Shown one piece after another: positions 1 to 6,545 of a DNA stretch of 33,625 bases (position 1 is its first letter; the number at the start of each line of letters is the position of its first letter). Below the pieces are notes generated by a model, which was not told the origin of the DNA, searched no databases, and worked only from the letters and a program-made list of their open reading frames with translations. Source of the stretch: Lachnospiraceae bacterium (lineage in GTDB: Bacteria > Bacillota > Clostridia > Lachnospirales > Lachnospiraceae); assembly GCA_022799355.1 (NCBI GenBank), contig JAAWOG010000042.1, positions 1 to 33,625 on the forward strand. The letters run 5' to 3'. The position numbers were made by a program, and so were the translations under genes.

Positions 1-20
1 GTGAGTTATATGTTTTGTAT

Positions 21-93
21 GGGCCACTAGCTCAGGTGGTAGAGCACTTGACTTTTAATCAAGTTGTCCGGGGTTCGAGTCCCCGGTGGCTCA
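21..93 (+). tRNA. tRNA-Lys (anticodon TTT)
   Basis: This 73-nt sequence folds as a tRNA. The acceptor stem GGGCCAC pairs with GTGGCTC at 86-92, with one G-T wobble, followed by discriminator A93. The anticodon arm is CTTGA / loop CTTTTAA / TCAAG, with TTT at 54-56, and the T arm contains GGTTCGAGTCC. The 3' CCA is not encoded, since TTA follows. It decodes lysine AAA/AAG codons. Confidence 0.96.
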
Positions 94-95
94 TT

Positions 96-189
96 AAATC
101 TGATATATGCAGATTTTCCGGCAAAAGAGCCGGAAGGAAGGTAAGATTGTAACGTTGCAGACAGAAAGCGGGATAGTACCGCTTTTTTT
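96..189 (+). terminator. Hairpins and Rho-independent terminator after tRNA-Lys
   Basis: Three hairpins follow the tRNA. AAATCTG (96-102) pairs with CAGATTT (110-116). TTCCGGC (116-122) pairs with GCCGGAA (129-135). AAAGCGG (165-171) pairs with CCGCTTT (179-185) and runs into a T tract ending at 189. The last is a classic intrinsic terminator and separates the tRNA transcript from the MATE gene. The role of the first two hairpins is not evident. Confidence 0.8.
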
Positions 190-200
190 GGTGCATATTT

Positions 201-434
201 TGCGGAAGAGGATTCTGCGGAACTGGAAAACAGCAGAATCCAAAAGAGCACATAAGTCAATATGCAGACACGAAGGGGCTGCGGATTGACTTCGGGAAGA
301 ATGTGCGGAAAGGGATTCTGCGGAACTGGAAAACAGCAGAATCCCAAGGAGCACATAAGTCAATATGCAGACACGAAGGGGCTGCGGATTGACTTCGGGA
401 AGAATGTGCGGAAAGGGATTCTGCGGAACTGGAA
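201..434 (+). repeat. 103-bp tandem repeat, about 2.3 copies, with two palindromes per unit
   Basis: The same sequence recurs with a 103-nt period: GATTCTGC begins at 211, 314 and 417, and GAGCACATAAG begins at 246 and 349. Each full unit contains GGATTCTGC...GCAGAATCC (9-bp stem) and AGTCAAT...ATTGACT, the latter with an inner GCAG/CTGC. The unit can therefore fold as two hairpins in RNA. The array lies directly upstream of the MATE ribosome binding site. It is near identical between copies, so the duplication is recent. No transposase is attached. It could be a non-autonomous interspersed element or a structured leader. Confidence 0.88.
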
Positions 435-447
435 TAGGAGGAAAAAC

Positions 448-1812
448 ATGGAAGAAACAATGGTAAAAGAGAACAAGATGGGCGTGCTGCCTGTCAATAA
501 ACTGCTTGTCGCGATGTCGCTGCCGATGATGATTTCCATGCTGGTGCAGGCGCTCTATAATATCGTGGACAGTATCTTTGTGGCAAAGATTGAGGAGAAG
601 GCGCTGACTGCGGTATCCCTCGCCTTTCCGATCCAGACACTGATGATTGCGGTGGGAGTGGGGACGGCCGTGGGTATCAATGCCCTGCTGTCAAGATTTC
701 TTGGGGAAAAAGAGTTTGAGAAGGCGGACTGTGTGGCAAAAAACGGTATCTTCCTGGCTTTTATCAGTTATCTGTTATTTTTGCTGATCGGTATTTTCGG
801 TGTCGGGATCTTTTATACAAGCCAGACATCGGATACGGTGATCATTAATTACGGCATGGAATATCTGACGATCATCTGTGTGGCTTCTTTTGGGATTTTT
901 ATGCAGGCAACTTTTGAGAAGCTGCTGCAGTCCACCGGTAAGACGTTTTATGCGATGATCACCCAGGGGACCGGCGCCATCATCAATATCATTCTTGATC
1001 CGATCCTGATCTTCGGTTATTTTGGTTTGAAACCGATGGGCGTGGCGGGTGCGGCCGTAGCCACTGTGATAGGGCAGTGTGTGGCAGCCCTCCTTGCCGT
1101 TATCATGAATGTGAAGGTGAATACGGAGATCCATGTGGGGATGAAAGGGTTTAAGCCCGACGGGAGAATGATCAGGCAGATTTATATGATCGGGATTCCT
1201 TCTATAATAATGCAGGCGATCGGCTCGGTGATGACCTATGGCATGAACCGGATACTGATCACCTTTACGGATACGGCAACGGCAGTGTTCGGCGTGTATT
1301 TCAAATTGCAGAGCTTTGTGTTTATGCCGGTATTCGGGCTGAACAACGGCATGGTGCCGATCATTGCATTCAATTACGGCGCAGGCAGCAGAGAGCGGGT
1401 GGTAAAGACTTTTAAACTGTCAGTCTGTTATGCGGTGGCAATCATGGCGGTGGGCGTCGTGATTATGCAGTGTATTCCGGACAGGCTCCTTCTTTTGTTT
1501 GATGCCTCGGAGACAATGCTCAGTATCGGCGTGCCGGCGCTGCGGATTATCAGTACCTGTTTTATTGTGGCGGCATTCTGTATTGTGGCGGGTTCCGTAT
1601 TCCAGGCGCTTGGATATGCGTGGTACAGTATGATCAATTCCGTCTGCAGACAGCTTGTGGTACTGCTCCCGGCGGCATATCTGTTGGCGCTTACCGGCAG
1701 CCTGCAGAATGTATGGTGGGCATTTCCGATTGCGGAGGTGATGTCGGCGTCGGTAACGGTTTTCTTCCTGGTGAGGATCTGGAAAAGGGTTGTCTCGCAT
1801 ATCGGGGAGTAA
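448..1812 (+). CDS. MATE family efflux transporter
   Basis: The product is a 454-residue polytopic membrane protein of the MATE family (NorM/DinF/MepA-like), a cation-coupled exporter of drugs or toxic metabolites. It has the usual length, about twelve hydrophobic segments, and a typical N-terminal stretch (PMMISMLVQALYNIVDSIFV). The second half repeats the first in layout, with a conserved asparagine-rich turn (GLNNGMVPIIAFNYGAG). I place the start at ATG 448 because TAGGAGG lies just upstream. A longer open frame from 262 only reads through the tandem repeat and should not be used. The substrate cannot be told. It is separated from the flagellar region by tRNA-Leu and its own promoter, so there is no reason to link it to the glycan genes, although lipid-carrier flippases are distantly related. 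Confidence 0.92.
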   Translation: MEETMVKENKMGVLPVNKLLVAMSLPMMISMLVQALYNIVDSIFVAKIEEKALTAVSLAFPIQTLMIAVGVGTAVGINALLSRFLGEKEFEKADCVAKNGIFLAFISYLLFLLIGIFGVGIFYTSQTSDTVIINYGMEYLTIICVASFGIFMQATFEKLLQSTGKTFYAMITQGTGAIINIILDPILIFGYFGLKPMGVAGAAVATVIGQCVAALLAVIMNVKVNTEIHVGMKGFKPDGRMIRQIYMIGIPSIIMQAIGSVMTYGMNRILITFTDTATAVFGVYFKLQSFVFMPVFGLNNGMVPIIAFNYGAGSRERVVKTFKLSVCYAVAIMAVGVVIMQCIPDRLLLLFDASETMLSIGVPALRIISTCFIVAAFCIVAGSVFQALGYAWYSMINSVCRQLVVLLPAAYLLALTGSLQNVWWAFPIAEVMSASVTVFFLVRIWKRVVSHIGE

Positions 1813-1819
1813 TTCCCGC

Positions 1820-1848
1820 TTTACACTTTCGGGTAAATTAGGTATAAT
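1820..1848 (+). promoter_or_regulatory. Sigma-A type promoter upstream of tRNA-Leu
   Basis: TTTACA at 1820-1825 and TATAAT at 1843-1848 are separated by exactly 17 nt. Transcription would start near 1855 and run through the 15-bp hairpin at 1911-1957 into tRNA-Leu. Confidence 0.75.
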
Positions 1849-1910
1849 GTAACTTATGAGAAGCAGCCGTTATCGGCACGATAAGGTGAATGTCATAAAA
1901 TAATCAGAAC

Positions 1911-1957
1911 AAAAGGTGTAAAGCCTGTGAAAAATAAAAAAGGGCTTTACACCTTTT
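1911..1957 (+). terminator. Perfect 15-bp hairpin ahead of tRNA-Leu (possible terminator or attenuator)
   Basis: AAAAGGTGTAAAGCC (1911-1925) pairs perfectly with GGCTTTACACCTTTT (1943-1957), with a 17-nt A-rich loop. The A4/T4 ends make it a possible bidirectional terminator. It lies between a strong promoter and the tRNA only 13 nt downstream. It could terminate MATE transcripts, produce a short RNA of about 100 nt, or attenuate the tRNA. Confidence 0.6.
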
Positions 1958-1970
1958 AGCGAAAAGATAT

Positions 1971-2051
1971 GCGGTTATGGCGGAATTGGCAGACGCGCAG
2001 GATTTAGGTTCCTGTACTTTATGTGTGTGGGTTCAAGTCCCACTAACCGCA
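1971..2051 (+). tRNA. tRNA-Leu (anticodon TAG)
   Basis: This 81-nt class II tRNA has acceptor stem GCGGTTA paired with TAACCGC (2044-2050) and discriminator A2051. The anticodon stem CAGGA/TCCTG encloses loop TTTAGGT with TAG at 2005-2007. It has a long variable arm and a T arm with GGTTCAAGTCC. CCA is not encoded. It reads leucine CUN codons. Confidence 0.96.
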
Positions 2052-2095
2052 TTTCGGATATTTTTGAAAAATTTTAAAATATTTGTTATTACCTC

Positions 2096-2122
2096 TAAAG
2101 TTTTTTCAGAACCGTCCGAAAT
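2096..2122 (+). promoter_or_regulatory. SigD (sigma-28) type flagellin promoter
   Basis: TAAA at 2096-2099, a 15-nt spacer and TCCGAAAT at 2115-2122 match the motility sigma factor consensus (TAAA, 14-16 nt, GCCGATAT) at all of the -35 and 6 of 8 positions of the -10. It lies about 220 nt before the flagellin start, giving a leader of roughly 210 nt. This places flagellin in the late class of flagellar genes. Confidence 0.75.
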
Positions 2123-2129
2123 ATGTATT

Positions 2130-2340
2130 AGCAGCGGAGAGGAATCCGTTGAGAGCCGGTGGCACGGAGGAGGTTAGCCTAGGGGCCAAATCAATGCAAA
2201 GCGGCATTTCAAAAAAGAAGATTACCGCGGGATGCGGTACATGACTGCGAAAGCAGCGTAAAACTTTATTTTGGGGCAAAGCCCCTCTTCACCGGCACAA
2301 AAGGATTTGTGGCGAGTAAAAAAGTATATGGAGGTACACT
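2130..2340 (+). promoter_or_regulatory. Highly structured flagellin 5' leader with CsrA-like GGA hairpins
   Basis: The leader can form a long-range stem, GCCGGTG (2155-2161) with CACCGGC (2290-2296), enclosing several hairpins. These are AATGC/GCATT (2193-2208), TACCGC/GCGGTA (2223-2239), CTGC-GAAA-GCAG with a GNRA tetraloop (2245-2256), and GGGGC-AAA-GCCCC (2273-2285). Next to it CACAAA-AGGA-TTTGTG (2296-2311) shows GGA in a loop, the form CsrA binds, and the ribosome site GGAGG is at 2331-2335. CGGA-GAGGAA-TCCG (2135-2148) is a further GGA hairpin. CsrA control of flagellin translation is known for Bacillus subtilis hag. I do not recognise the enclosed domain as a named riboswitch. Confidence 0.65.
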
Positions 2341-3810
2341 ATGGTAGTACAACACAATCTTACAGCAATGAACTCCAACAGAATGTTGGGCGTTACAACA
2401 AGCCAGCAGGCTAAGACAACTGAGAAGTTATCTTCCGGTTATAAGATCAACCGTGCGGCTGATGATGCAGCAGGTCTTGCTATTTCCGAAAAAATGAGAA
2501 AGCAGATCAGAGGTCTTACACAGGCTTCCGCAAACGCACAGGATGGTATCAGCGTAGTACAGACAGCAGAGGGTGCTCTCGCAGAAGTACACGATATGCT
2601 GCAGAGAATGAACGAACTGTCAGTTAAAGCAGCTAACGGCACACAGTCCGAATCTGACCGTGAATCCATCAACGCTGAGATCAAACAGCTCATCACAGAA
2701 ATCGATCGTGTATCCGAGACAACAAAGTTCAATGAAACTTATCTGTTGAAGGGTGATAAGACTTCTGTAAAAGGCTATTCCTACGGTTATAAGACAATTA
2801 CAAGCAATACGGCCGGTGGCGTAGTTATGACAACAGGCGCAAACGGTCTGACAGCGAAGATTTCCTTCAAGGCTAACGCAAGCGGTGCGGCTCAGAACGA
2901 GATCATCAACGCGCTGAAGAATTCCGGTATCAACATCAGAGTAACCATCTCCAGAGTTACAGATGCAGGCGATACCTCTAAAGTAACAACAACAACCCAG
3001 TATTCCGTAGCGCTGGTTGGTGCAGTGGCTGATAAGTATACCATCACCACAACAGGTACAAACGGAAGAACCTTCGCAATCAAGGATGTTACAGGTAAGA
3101 CCATCGCAACAATTACCGCACAGGGGCTGGATCCTACAATCACAGCGGCAGGTACATATTCTACCAACGTTGTTGCAAACAAGGTAACCGCTGCATACCG
3201 TGCAGGTGAGAGTTATGGCTTCTACGATAAAGACGGTAACAGACTGGCTGAGAATGCGCTGAACAAGTACTTTACTTCCAGCATCAGCGGCACAACGGTA
3301 ACCAGTGCGGCAAGATCCGATGCACCGGTAGTATACGATGCGGTTGGTAACAGGGTGAAACTGACCGAGATGGCTCCGAGAGTAAAGGGTACTCAGGATA
3401 TCATGGGTAAACTGCAGGTAGGTCTGCATGTAGGTGCTGATGCTACAACCAATAACCAGATCACCATGAACATCGAGACCATGAGCGCGAAGGGCCTTGG
3501 TATTTCCGGTGTAAGAGTTGATACGGCAGAGGATGCGCTCAGAGCAATCGAGACGATCGCTGCAGCACTTACGAAAGTATCCTCTCAGAGATCTGACCTC
3601 GGTGCGGTTCAGAACAGATTAGAGCACACGATCAACAACCTGGATAACGTTGTAGAGAACACCACATCCGCAGAGTCCGCTATCCGTGATACAGATATGG
3701 CTTCCACGATGGTTCAGTACTCTAACAACAACATCCTGGCTCAGGCTGGTACATCCATGCTGGCACAGGCTAACCAGAGCAACCAGAGTGTTCTGTCACT
3801 CCTTCAGTAA
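2341..3810 (+). CDS. Flagellin
   Basis: This 489-residue protein is the flagellar filament subunit, exported by the flagellar type III system and polymerised outside the cell. Residues 1 to about 140 (VVQHNLTAMNSNR, KLSSGYKINRAADDAAGLAI, SVVQTAEGALAEVHDML) and the last 90 or so residues (QNRLEHTINNLDNV, SNNNILAQAGTSMLAQANQ) are the conserved D0/D1 helices. The middle region, about 150-390, is the variable surface part. It is rich in Thr and Ser, which would suit O-glycosylation. The end LSLLQ is usual. Codon choice looks strongly biased (GTA, ACA, AAC, CTG), as expected for a very abundant protein. Start ATG follows GGAGG at good spacing. The SigD promoter, structured leader and downstream terminator make it a single-gene unit. 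The symbol could be fliC or hag. Confidence 0.97.
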   Translation: MVVQHNLTAMNSNRMLGVTTSQQAKTTEKLSSGYKINRAADDAAGLAISEKMRKQIRGLTQASANAQDGISVVQTAEGALAEVHDMLQRMNELSVKAANGTQSESDRESINAEIKQLITEIDRVSETTKFNETYLLKGDKTSVKGYSYGYKTITSNTAGGVVMTTGANGLTAKISFKANASGAAQNEIINALKNSGINIRVTISRVTDAGDTSKVTTTTQYSVALVGAVADKYTITTTGTNGRTFAIKDVTGKTIATITAQGLDPTITAAGTYSTNVVANKVTAAYRAGESYGFYDKDGNRLAENALNKYFTSSISGTTVTSAARSDAPVVYDAVGNRVKLTEMAPRVKGTQDIMGKLQVGLHVGADATTNNQITMNIETMSAKGLGISGVRVDTAEDALRAIETIAAALTKVSSQRSDLGAVQNRLEHTINNLDNVVENTTSAESAIRDTDMASTMVQYSNNNILAQAGTSMLAQANQSNQSVLSLLQ

Positions 3811-3936
3811 TAAACTGATAGCTTAGTAATCTGACGGTTATGGTAACCTGAACCCTGGGATGTAATATTCGGGAAGCTGTACTGAAAGATAACATATAAA
3901 GCTGTAAGAAAGCTGCGGTAAGCAGCGGCAAATCAG

Positions 3937-3969
3937 ATAAGGGCGGCGTCAAAACCGCCCTTATTTTTT
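3937..3969 (+). terminator. Flagellin Rho-independent terminator
   Basis: ATAAGGGCGG (3937-3946) pairs with CCGCCCTTAT (3955-3964) across an 8-nt loop, and T residues run to 3969. It is a strong intrinsic terminator and should end most flagellin transcripts before the glycosyltransferase gene. Confidence 0.9.
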
Positions 3970-3994
3970 CCAGGATCAATAAATGTGAGAATAT

Positions 3995-4022
3995 GCCGGA
4001 GAGGGCAGTGCCTGCCGCCGGC
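3995..4022 (+). promoter_or_regulatory. GC-rich hairpin just before the glycosyltransferase ribosome site
   Basis: An outer stem GCCGG (3995-3999) / CCGGC (4018-4022) and an inner stem GGCAG (4004-4008) / CTGCC (4012-4016) form a compact hairpin. The AGGAGAG ribosome site of the next gene begins a few bases later. It could shield readthrough mRNA from decay or tune translation. No clear promoter is visible between the flagellin terminator and this gene. Confidence 0.45.
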
Positions 4023-4040
4023 TATAACAGGAGAGAAGAT

Positions 4041-6236
4041 ATGAGCAGACAACCGGTATTATCTATTTCATTATTATGTTCCGGAAGGGCAAAAACAACA
4101 AAAAAGTGTCTGGATTCCTTAAAAACGCTCAGGGAGCGGGTTCCAAGTGAACTGATCATAGTGGATACCGGATGTGATGAGGAGATGAAGGAACTCCTTA
4201 AGACTTACACGGATATTGTGATACCCTTCACATGGTGCAACGATTTTTCCAAAGCAAGAAATGTGGGGATGGATGCCGCGCAGGGGGAGTGGTTTTTATA
4301 TCTGGATGATGACGAGTGGTTTATCGATACAAAGGAGATAGAGGAATTCTTTTTATCCGGAAATTATAAAAACTATTATTATGCACTCTATATTCAGAGA
4401 AACTATATGAGCCGGAACAAGGATCTGGTTACGGATGCATGGGTATCCAGAATGGTGTGCATGAAAAACCGCCCCAGATTTGTCAGCAGCATTCATGAGT
4501 ATTTTTATCCGTTGTATGATCCTCATATCCTTCTGCATTCTGTGGTAGAGCATTTCGGTTATTTCTTTGAGAGCAAAGAGGAGGAACGTGCCCACGCAAA
4601 AAGAAATACGACACTGCTTCTTGATATGATTAAGAAGAGAAGGAAAGAAGTGCGTTGGTGGACGCATCTTTTGCAGGAATACCGTGCTATGAACGAGTAC
4701 GCGAAACTGGAAGAGTGGTCTCTGGACGGCGTGAAGGAATTCCGCAATGAAAATATTCCGAATACAAACAGAGAGCGGGGCGCCTTTTATTGTGCGGCAT
4801 TAGAGGCGGAAATTAAGAACTGTTATTATGAGGAAGCGGAAAAGAATTTCAGGAAATTTCTGGGGGATAATCGAAATACGGATTTCTGCAGGATGCGACT
4901 TTATAACCTGGGAGCGGAAATCTATTATAAGGAAGGAAATTATAAAGAAGCCCTAAAATGCAGTGAAAAATATGTGGAATATTATGAACTGCTGAAGGAT
5001 AACGAGGAAAAAAAGCAGGAAGAGACAGCCTTTTTCGTACAGTTTGCTATGGAGCAGTCGGGGATCAGTACCGGATTTGGCATTTATATCATGGCGGCGC
5101 TGAAACTGGGGGATACATCCATTCTGAAAAAATATTTCAATATGTTTGACTGGAATGGGCCTATTATGCTTTATGAGCATTTTACGGATGATGTGATAGA
5201 TTCACTGGCGGAGATTCCCCCGGATAAAGAGGTGACGCCTCTTCTGGAGATCATGGCGAAACGTCCGGGATATGATCTGCTCTGGAATGTGATAAAGAAG
5301 CTGGAAGCGGAAGAGAAGGACTCCGCAGAGCAGCATAAAAAGTTTTATAATATTGCTGAATATTTTATAGGGGTTGAGGCACCTTACTATTATGTATGGT
5401 ATCTGAAGGCTCTGTACGCGGACTACAGTGGAGAGACGGAGCAGCTTTCATATTATATTGAACGGCTTTTCGGCTGTGTGGCGGATGTATTCCAGCTGGA
5501 TTATAAGATTTTTGAGATTGTTGAAAAATATCATATCGATGTATGGAAAGCCTTTGAGATTATTAAATTCGATAACTGGAAGATTGGCGTGGACTCGTTC
5601 TTTGAAAACAGTATGCCCGAACTGAGGAGAAAAATAGAAGCGTTTGGGGAACGGAACAAAACCGCTGAGATGTCGGAAAAATCAAAGGTAAGGTATGAGT
5701 ATTTTGCGTTAAAGGTAGCGGAGGCGAAGGTTGTTCAGAGATATGCAAAGGATGATTATTTTTCTATTCAGGAACGGTTTCAGGATTTTACATCAAAAAG
5801 CCTCGCGTTTTACAGAAAATATTTTAATGAAAATGCCTTTACCGGCGAGATGGAACTTTTACCCAAATCCTGCCGTGTAGCTGTGAAGTGGGAACAGGTG
5901 ATACAGGGACAGATAGAAGGGAATCGGGAAAAAGTTGCAAAGAATATGAAGGAGGCTATCGGGCTGTTCCCGGATTTTGACGATATGATCCAGCTTTACG
6001 CAAGATGTTATGCTGCCTCTGAAGAAATGAAACTGGCGGAAGAAGACGCAAAAGCGAAGGAAGCAAGGTCGCAGATGCGCACGCTGGCAATTCAGGTAAA
6101 GGCAAAGATTCCGGGGCTTCTCGCGCAGGGAATGGCGAATGAGGCGTATCAGATTCTGCAGCAGTTAAAGGCGCTGGTGCCGGATGATGAAGAGATACCG
6201 GAACTGGAGAAGAGGATTTTGGCGCGGATGCAATAA
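4041..6236 (+). CDS. Large GT2-type glycosyltransferase, probable flagellin glycosyltransferase
   Basis: The 731-residue protein starts with a GT-A domain (residues about 6-200) of GT2/SunS type: SISLLCSGRAKTTKKCLDSL, VDTGCDEEM, WCNDFSKARNVGMDAAQGEW, and the metal motif LDDDEW at 88-93. The remaining 500 residues are helical, rich in Tyr, Glu and Lys, and look like TPR-type repeats (for example ALKCSEKYVEYYELLKDNEEK), a layout suited to binding a protein acceptor. I choose ATG 4041, which follows AACAGGAGAGAAG. The upstream in-frame ATG at 3993 falls in the hairpin. Its place directly after flagellin matches other Clostridia, where a GT2 beside fliC puts the first sugar (GlcNAc in C. difficile) on Ser/Thr. 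The role in flagellin glycosylation is inference from position and architecture. The sugar is unknown. Confidence 0.82.
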   Translation: MSRQPVLSISLLCSGRAKTTKKCLDSLKTLRERVPSELIIVDTGCDEEMKELLKTYTDIVIPFTWCNDFSKARNVGMDAAQGEWFLYLDDDEWFIDTKEIEEFFLSGNYKNYYYALYIQRNYMSRNKDLVTDAWVSRMVCMKNRPRFVSSIHEYFYPLYDPHILLHSVVEHFGYFFESKEEERAHAKRNTTLLLDMIKKRRKEVRWWTHLLQEYRAMNEYAKLEEWSLDGVKEFRNENIPNTNRERGAFYCAALEAEIKNCYYEEAEKNFRKFLGDNRNTDFCRMRLYNLGAEIYYKEGNYKEALKCSEKYVEYYELLKDNEEKKQEETAFFVQFAMEQSGISTGFGIYIMAALKLGDTSILKKYFNMFDWNGPIMLYEHFTDDVIDSLAEIPPDKEVTPLLEIMAKRPGYDLLWNVIKKLEAEEKDSAEQHKKFYNIAEYFIGVEAPYYYVWYLKALYADYSGETEQLSYYIERLFGCVADVFQLDYKIFEIVEKYHIDVWKAFEIIKFDNWKIGVDSFFENSMPELRRKIEAFGERNKTAEMSEKSKVRYEYFALKVAEAKVVQRYAKDDYFSIQERFQDFTSKSLAFYRKYFNENAFTGEMELLPKSCRVAVKWEQVIQGQIEGNREKVAKNMKEAIGLFPDFDDMIQLYARCYAASEEMKLAEEDAKAKEARSQMRTLAIQVKAKIPGLLAQGMANEAYQILQQLKALVPDDEEIPELEKRILARMQ

Positions 6237-6268
6237 AAACTATGGAATGGATTATATAAAATATTTAG

Positions 6269-6307
6269 TACGGAAGGAAATTATTTTCCTTCCGTATAAA
6301 ATATTTT
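6269..6307 (+). terminator. Terminator after the flagellin glycosyltransferase
   Basis: TACGGAAGGAAA (6269-6280) pairs with TTTCCTTCCGTA (6285-6296) around a 4-nt loop, and ATATTTTT follows nearby. The T tract is slightly displaced from the stem, so efficiency is uncertain, but it separates the glycosyltransferase from the operon that starts at 6.5 kb. Confidence 0.7.
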
Positions 6308-6308
6308 T

Positions 6309-6420
6309 ATGATATAATGAGCGTTAGCGAGAGGAATAAGTTTACTTATTCGGCGAGCGGCGAATGGCGATCATGAATCGAAGATTCATGATATAATGAG
6401 CGCTGGCGGGAATGATAAGC
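6309..6420 (+). repeat. Palindromic intergenic repeat, two degenerate copies
   Basis: ATGATATAATGAGCG occurs at 6309-6323 and again at 6388-6402, 79 nt apart, with similar flanks (TTAGCGAG and CTGGCGGG). Between them are two hairpins: GAATAAG/CTTATTC (6334-6351) and a perfect 10-bp stem ATCATGAATC/GATTCATGAT (6370-6392) with loop GAA. The form suggests a small interspersed repeat. No coding capacity is seen. Confidence 0.7.
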
Positions 6421-6440
6421 TAGTTGGTAAATAATGATTA

Positions 6441-6469
6441 TTTAAAGTATATGTATCTTATTATATAAT
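6441..6469 (+). promoter_or_regulatory. Sigma-A type promoter of the glycan/phosphonate operon
   Basis: TTTAAA at 6441-6446 and TATAAT at 6464-6469 are 17 nt apart. The start point would be near 6476, leaving a leader of about 70 nt before ATG 6546. This is the only good promoter I see ahead of the gene run from 6.5 kb. Confidence 0.65.
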
Positions 6470-6545
6470 TGTTGCGGACTGACAATTAGGACGGGGTTGA
6501 ATTAGCATATTACAGAAACCAAAGCCAGGATTGCATGGAGGCGGA

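Noticed and set aside
201-434. CRISPR array.
   Set aside because: The repeat is 103 nt, head-to-tail without distinct spacers, with only about two copies and no cas genes.
262-447. N-terminal extension of the MATE frame.
   Set aside because: It runs through the tandem repeat, and the strong TAGGAGG ribosome site marks ATG 448.
1977-2177. Small + strand frame crossing tRNA-Leu.
   Set aside because: It lies on the tRNA and the SigD promoter and has no ribosome site.
2130-2340. Cyclic-di-GMP or cobalamin riboswitch.
   Set aside because: I could not match the conserved cores of these classes to this leader, so I report it as an unassigned structured RNA.
2620-3429. Open frame of 269 codons on the minus strand opposite flagellin.
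   Set aside because: It mirrors the strongly biased flagellin codons, is very Cys-rich without a domain, and has no promoter or ribosome site of its own.
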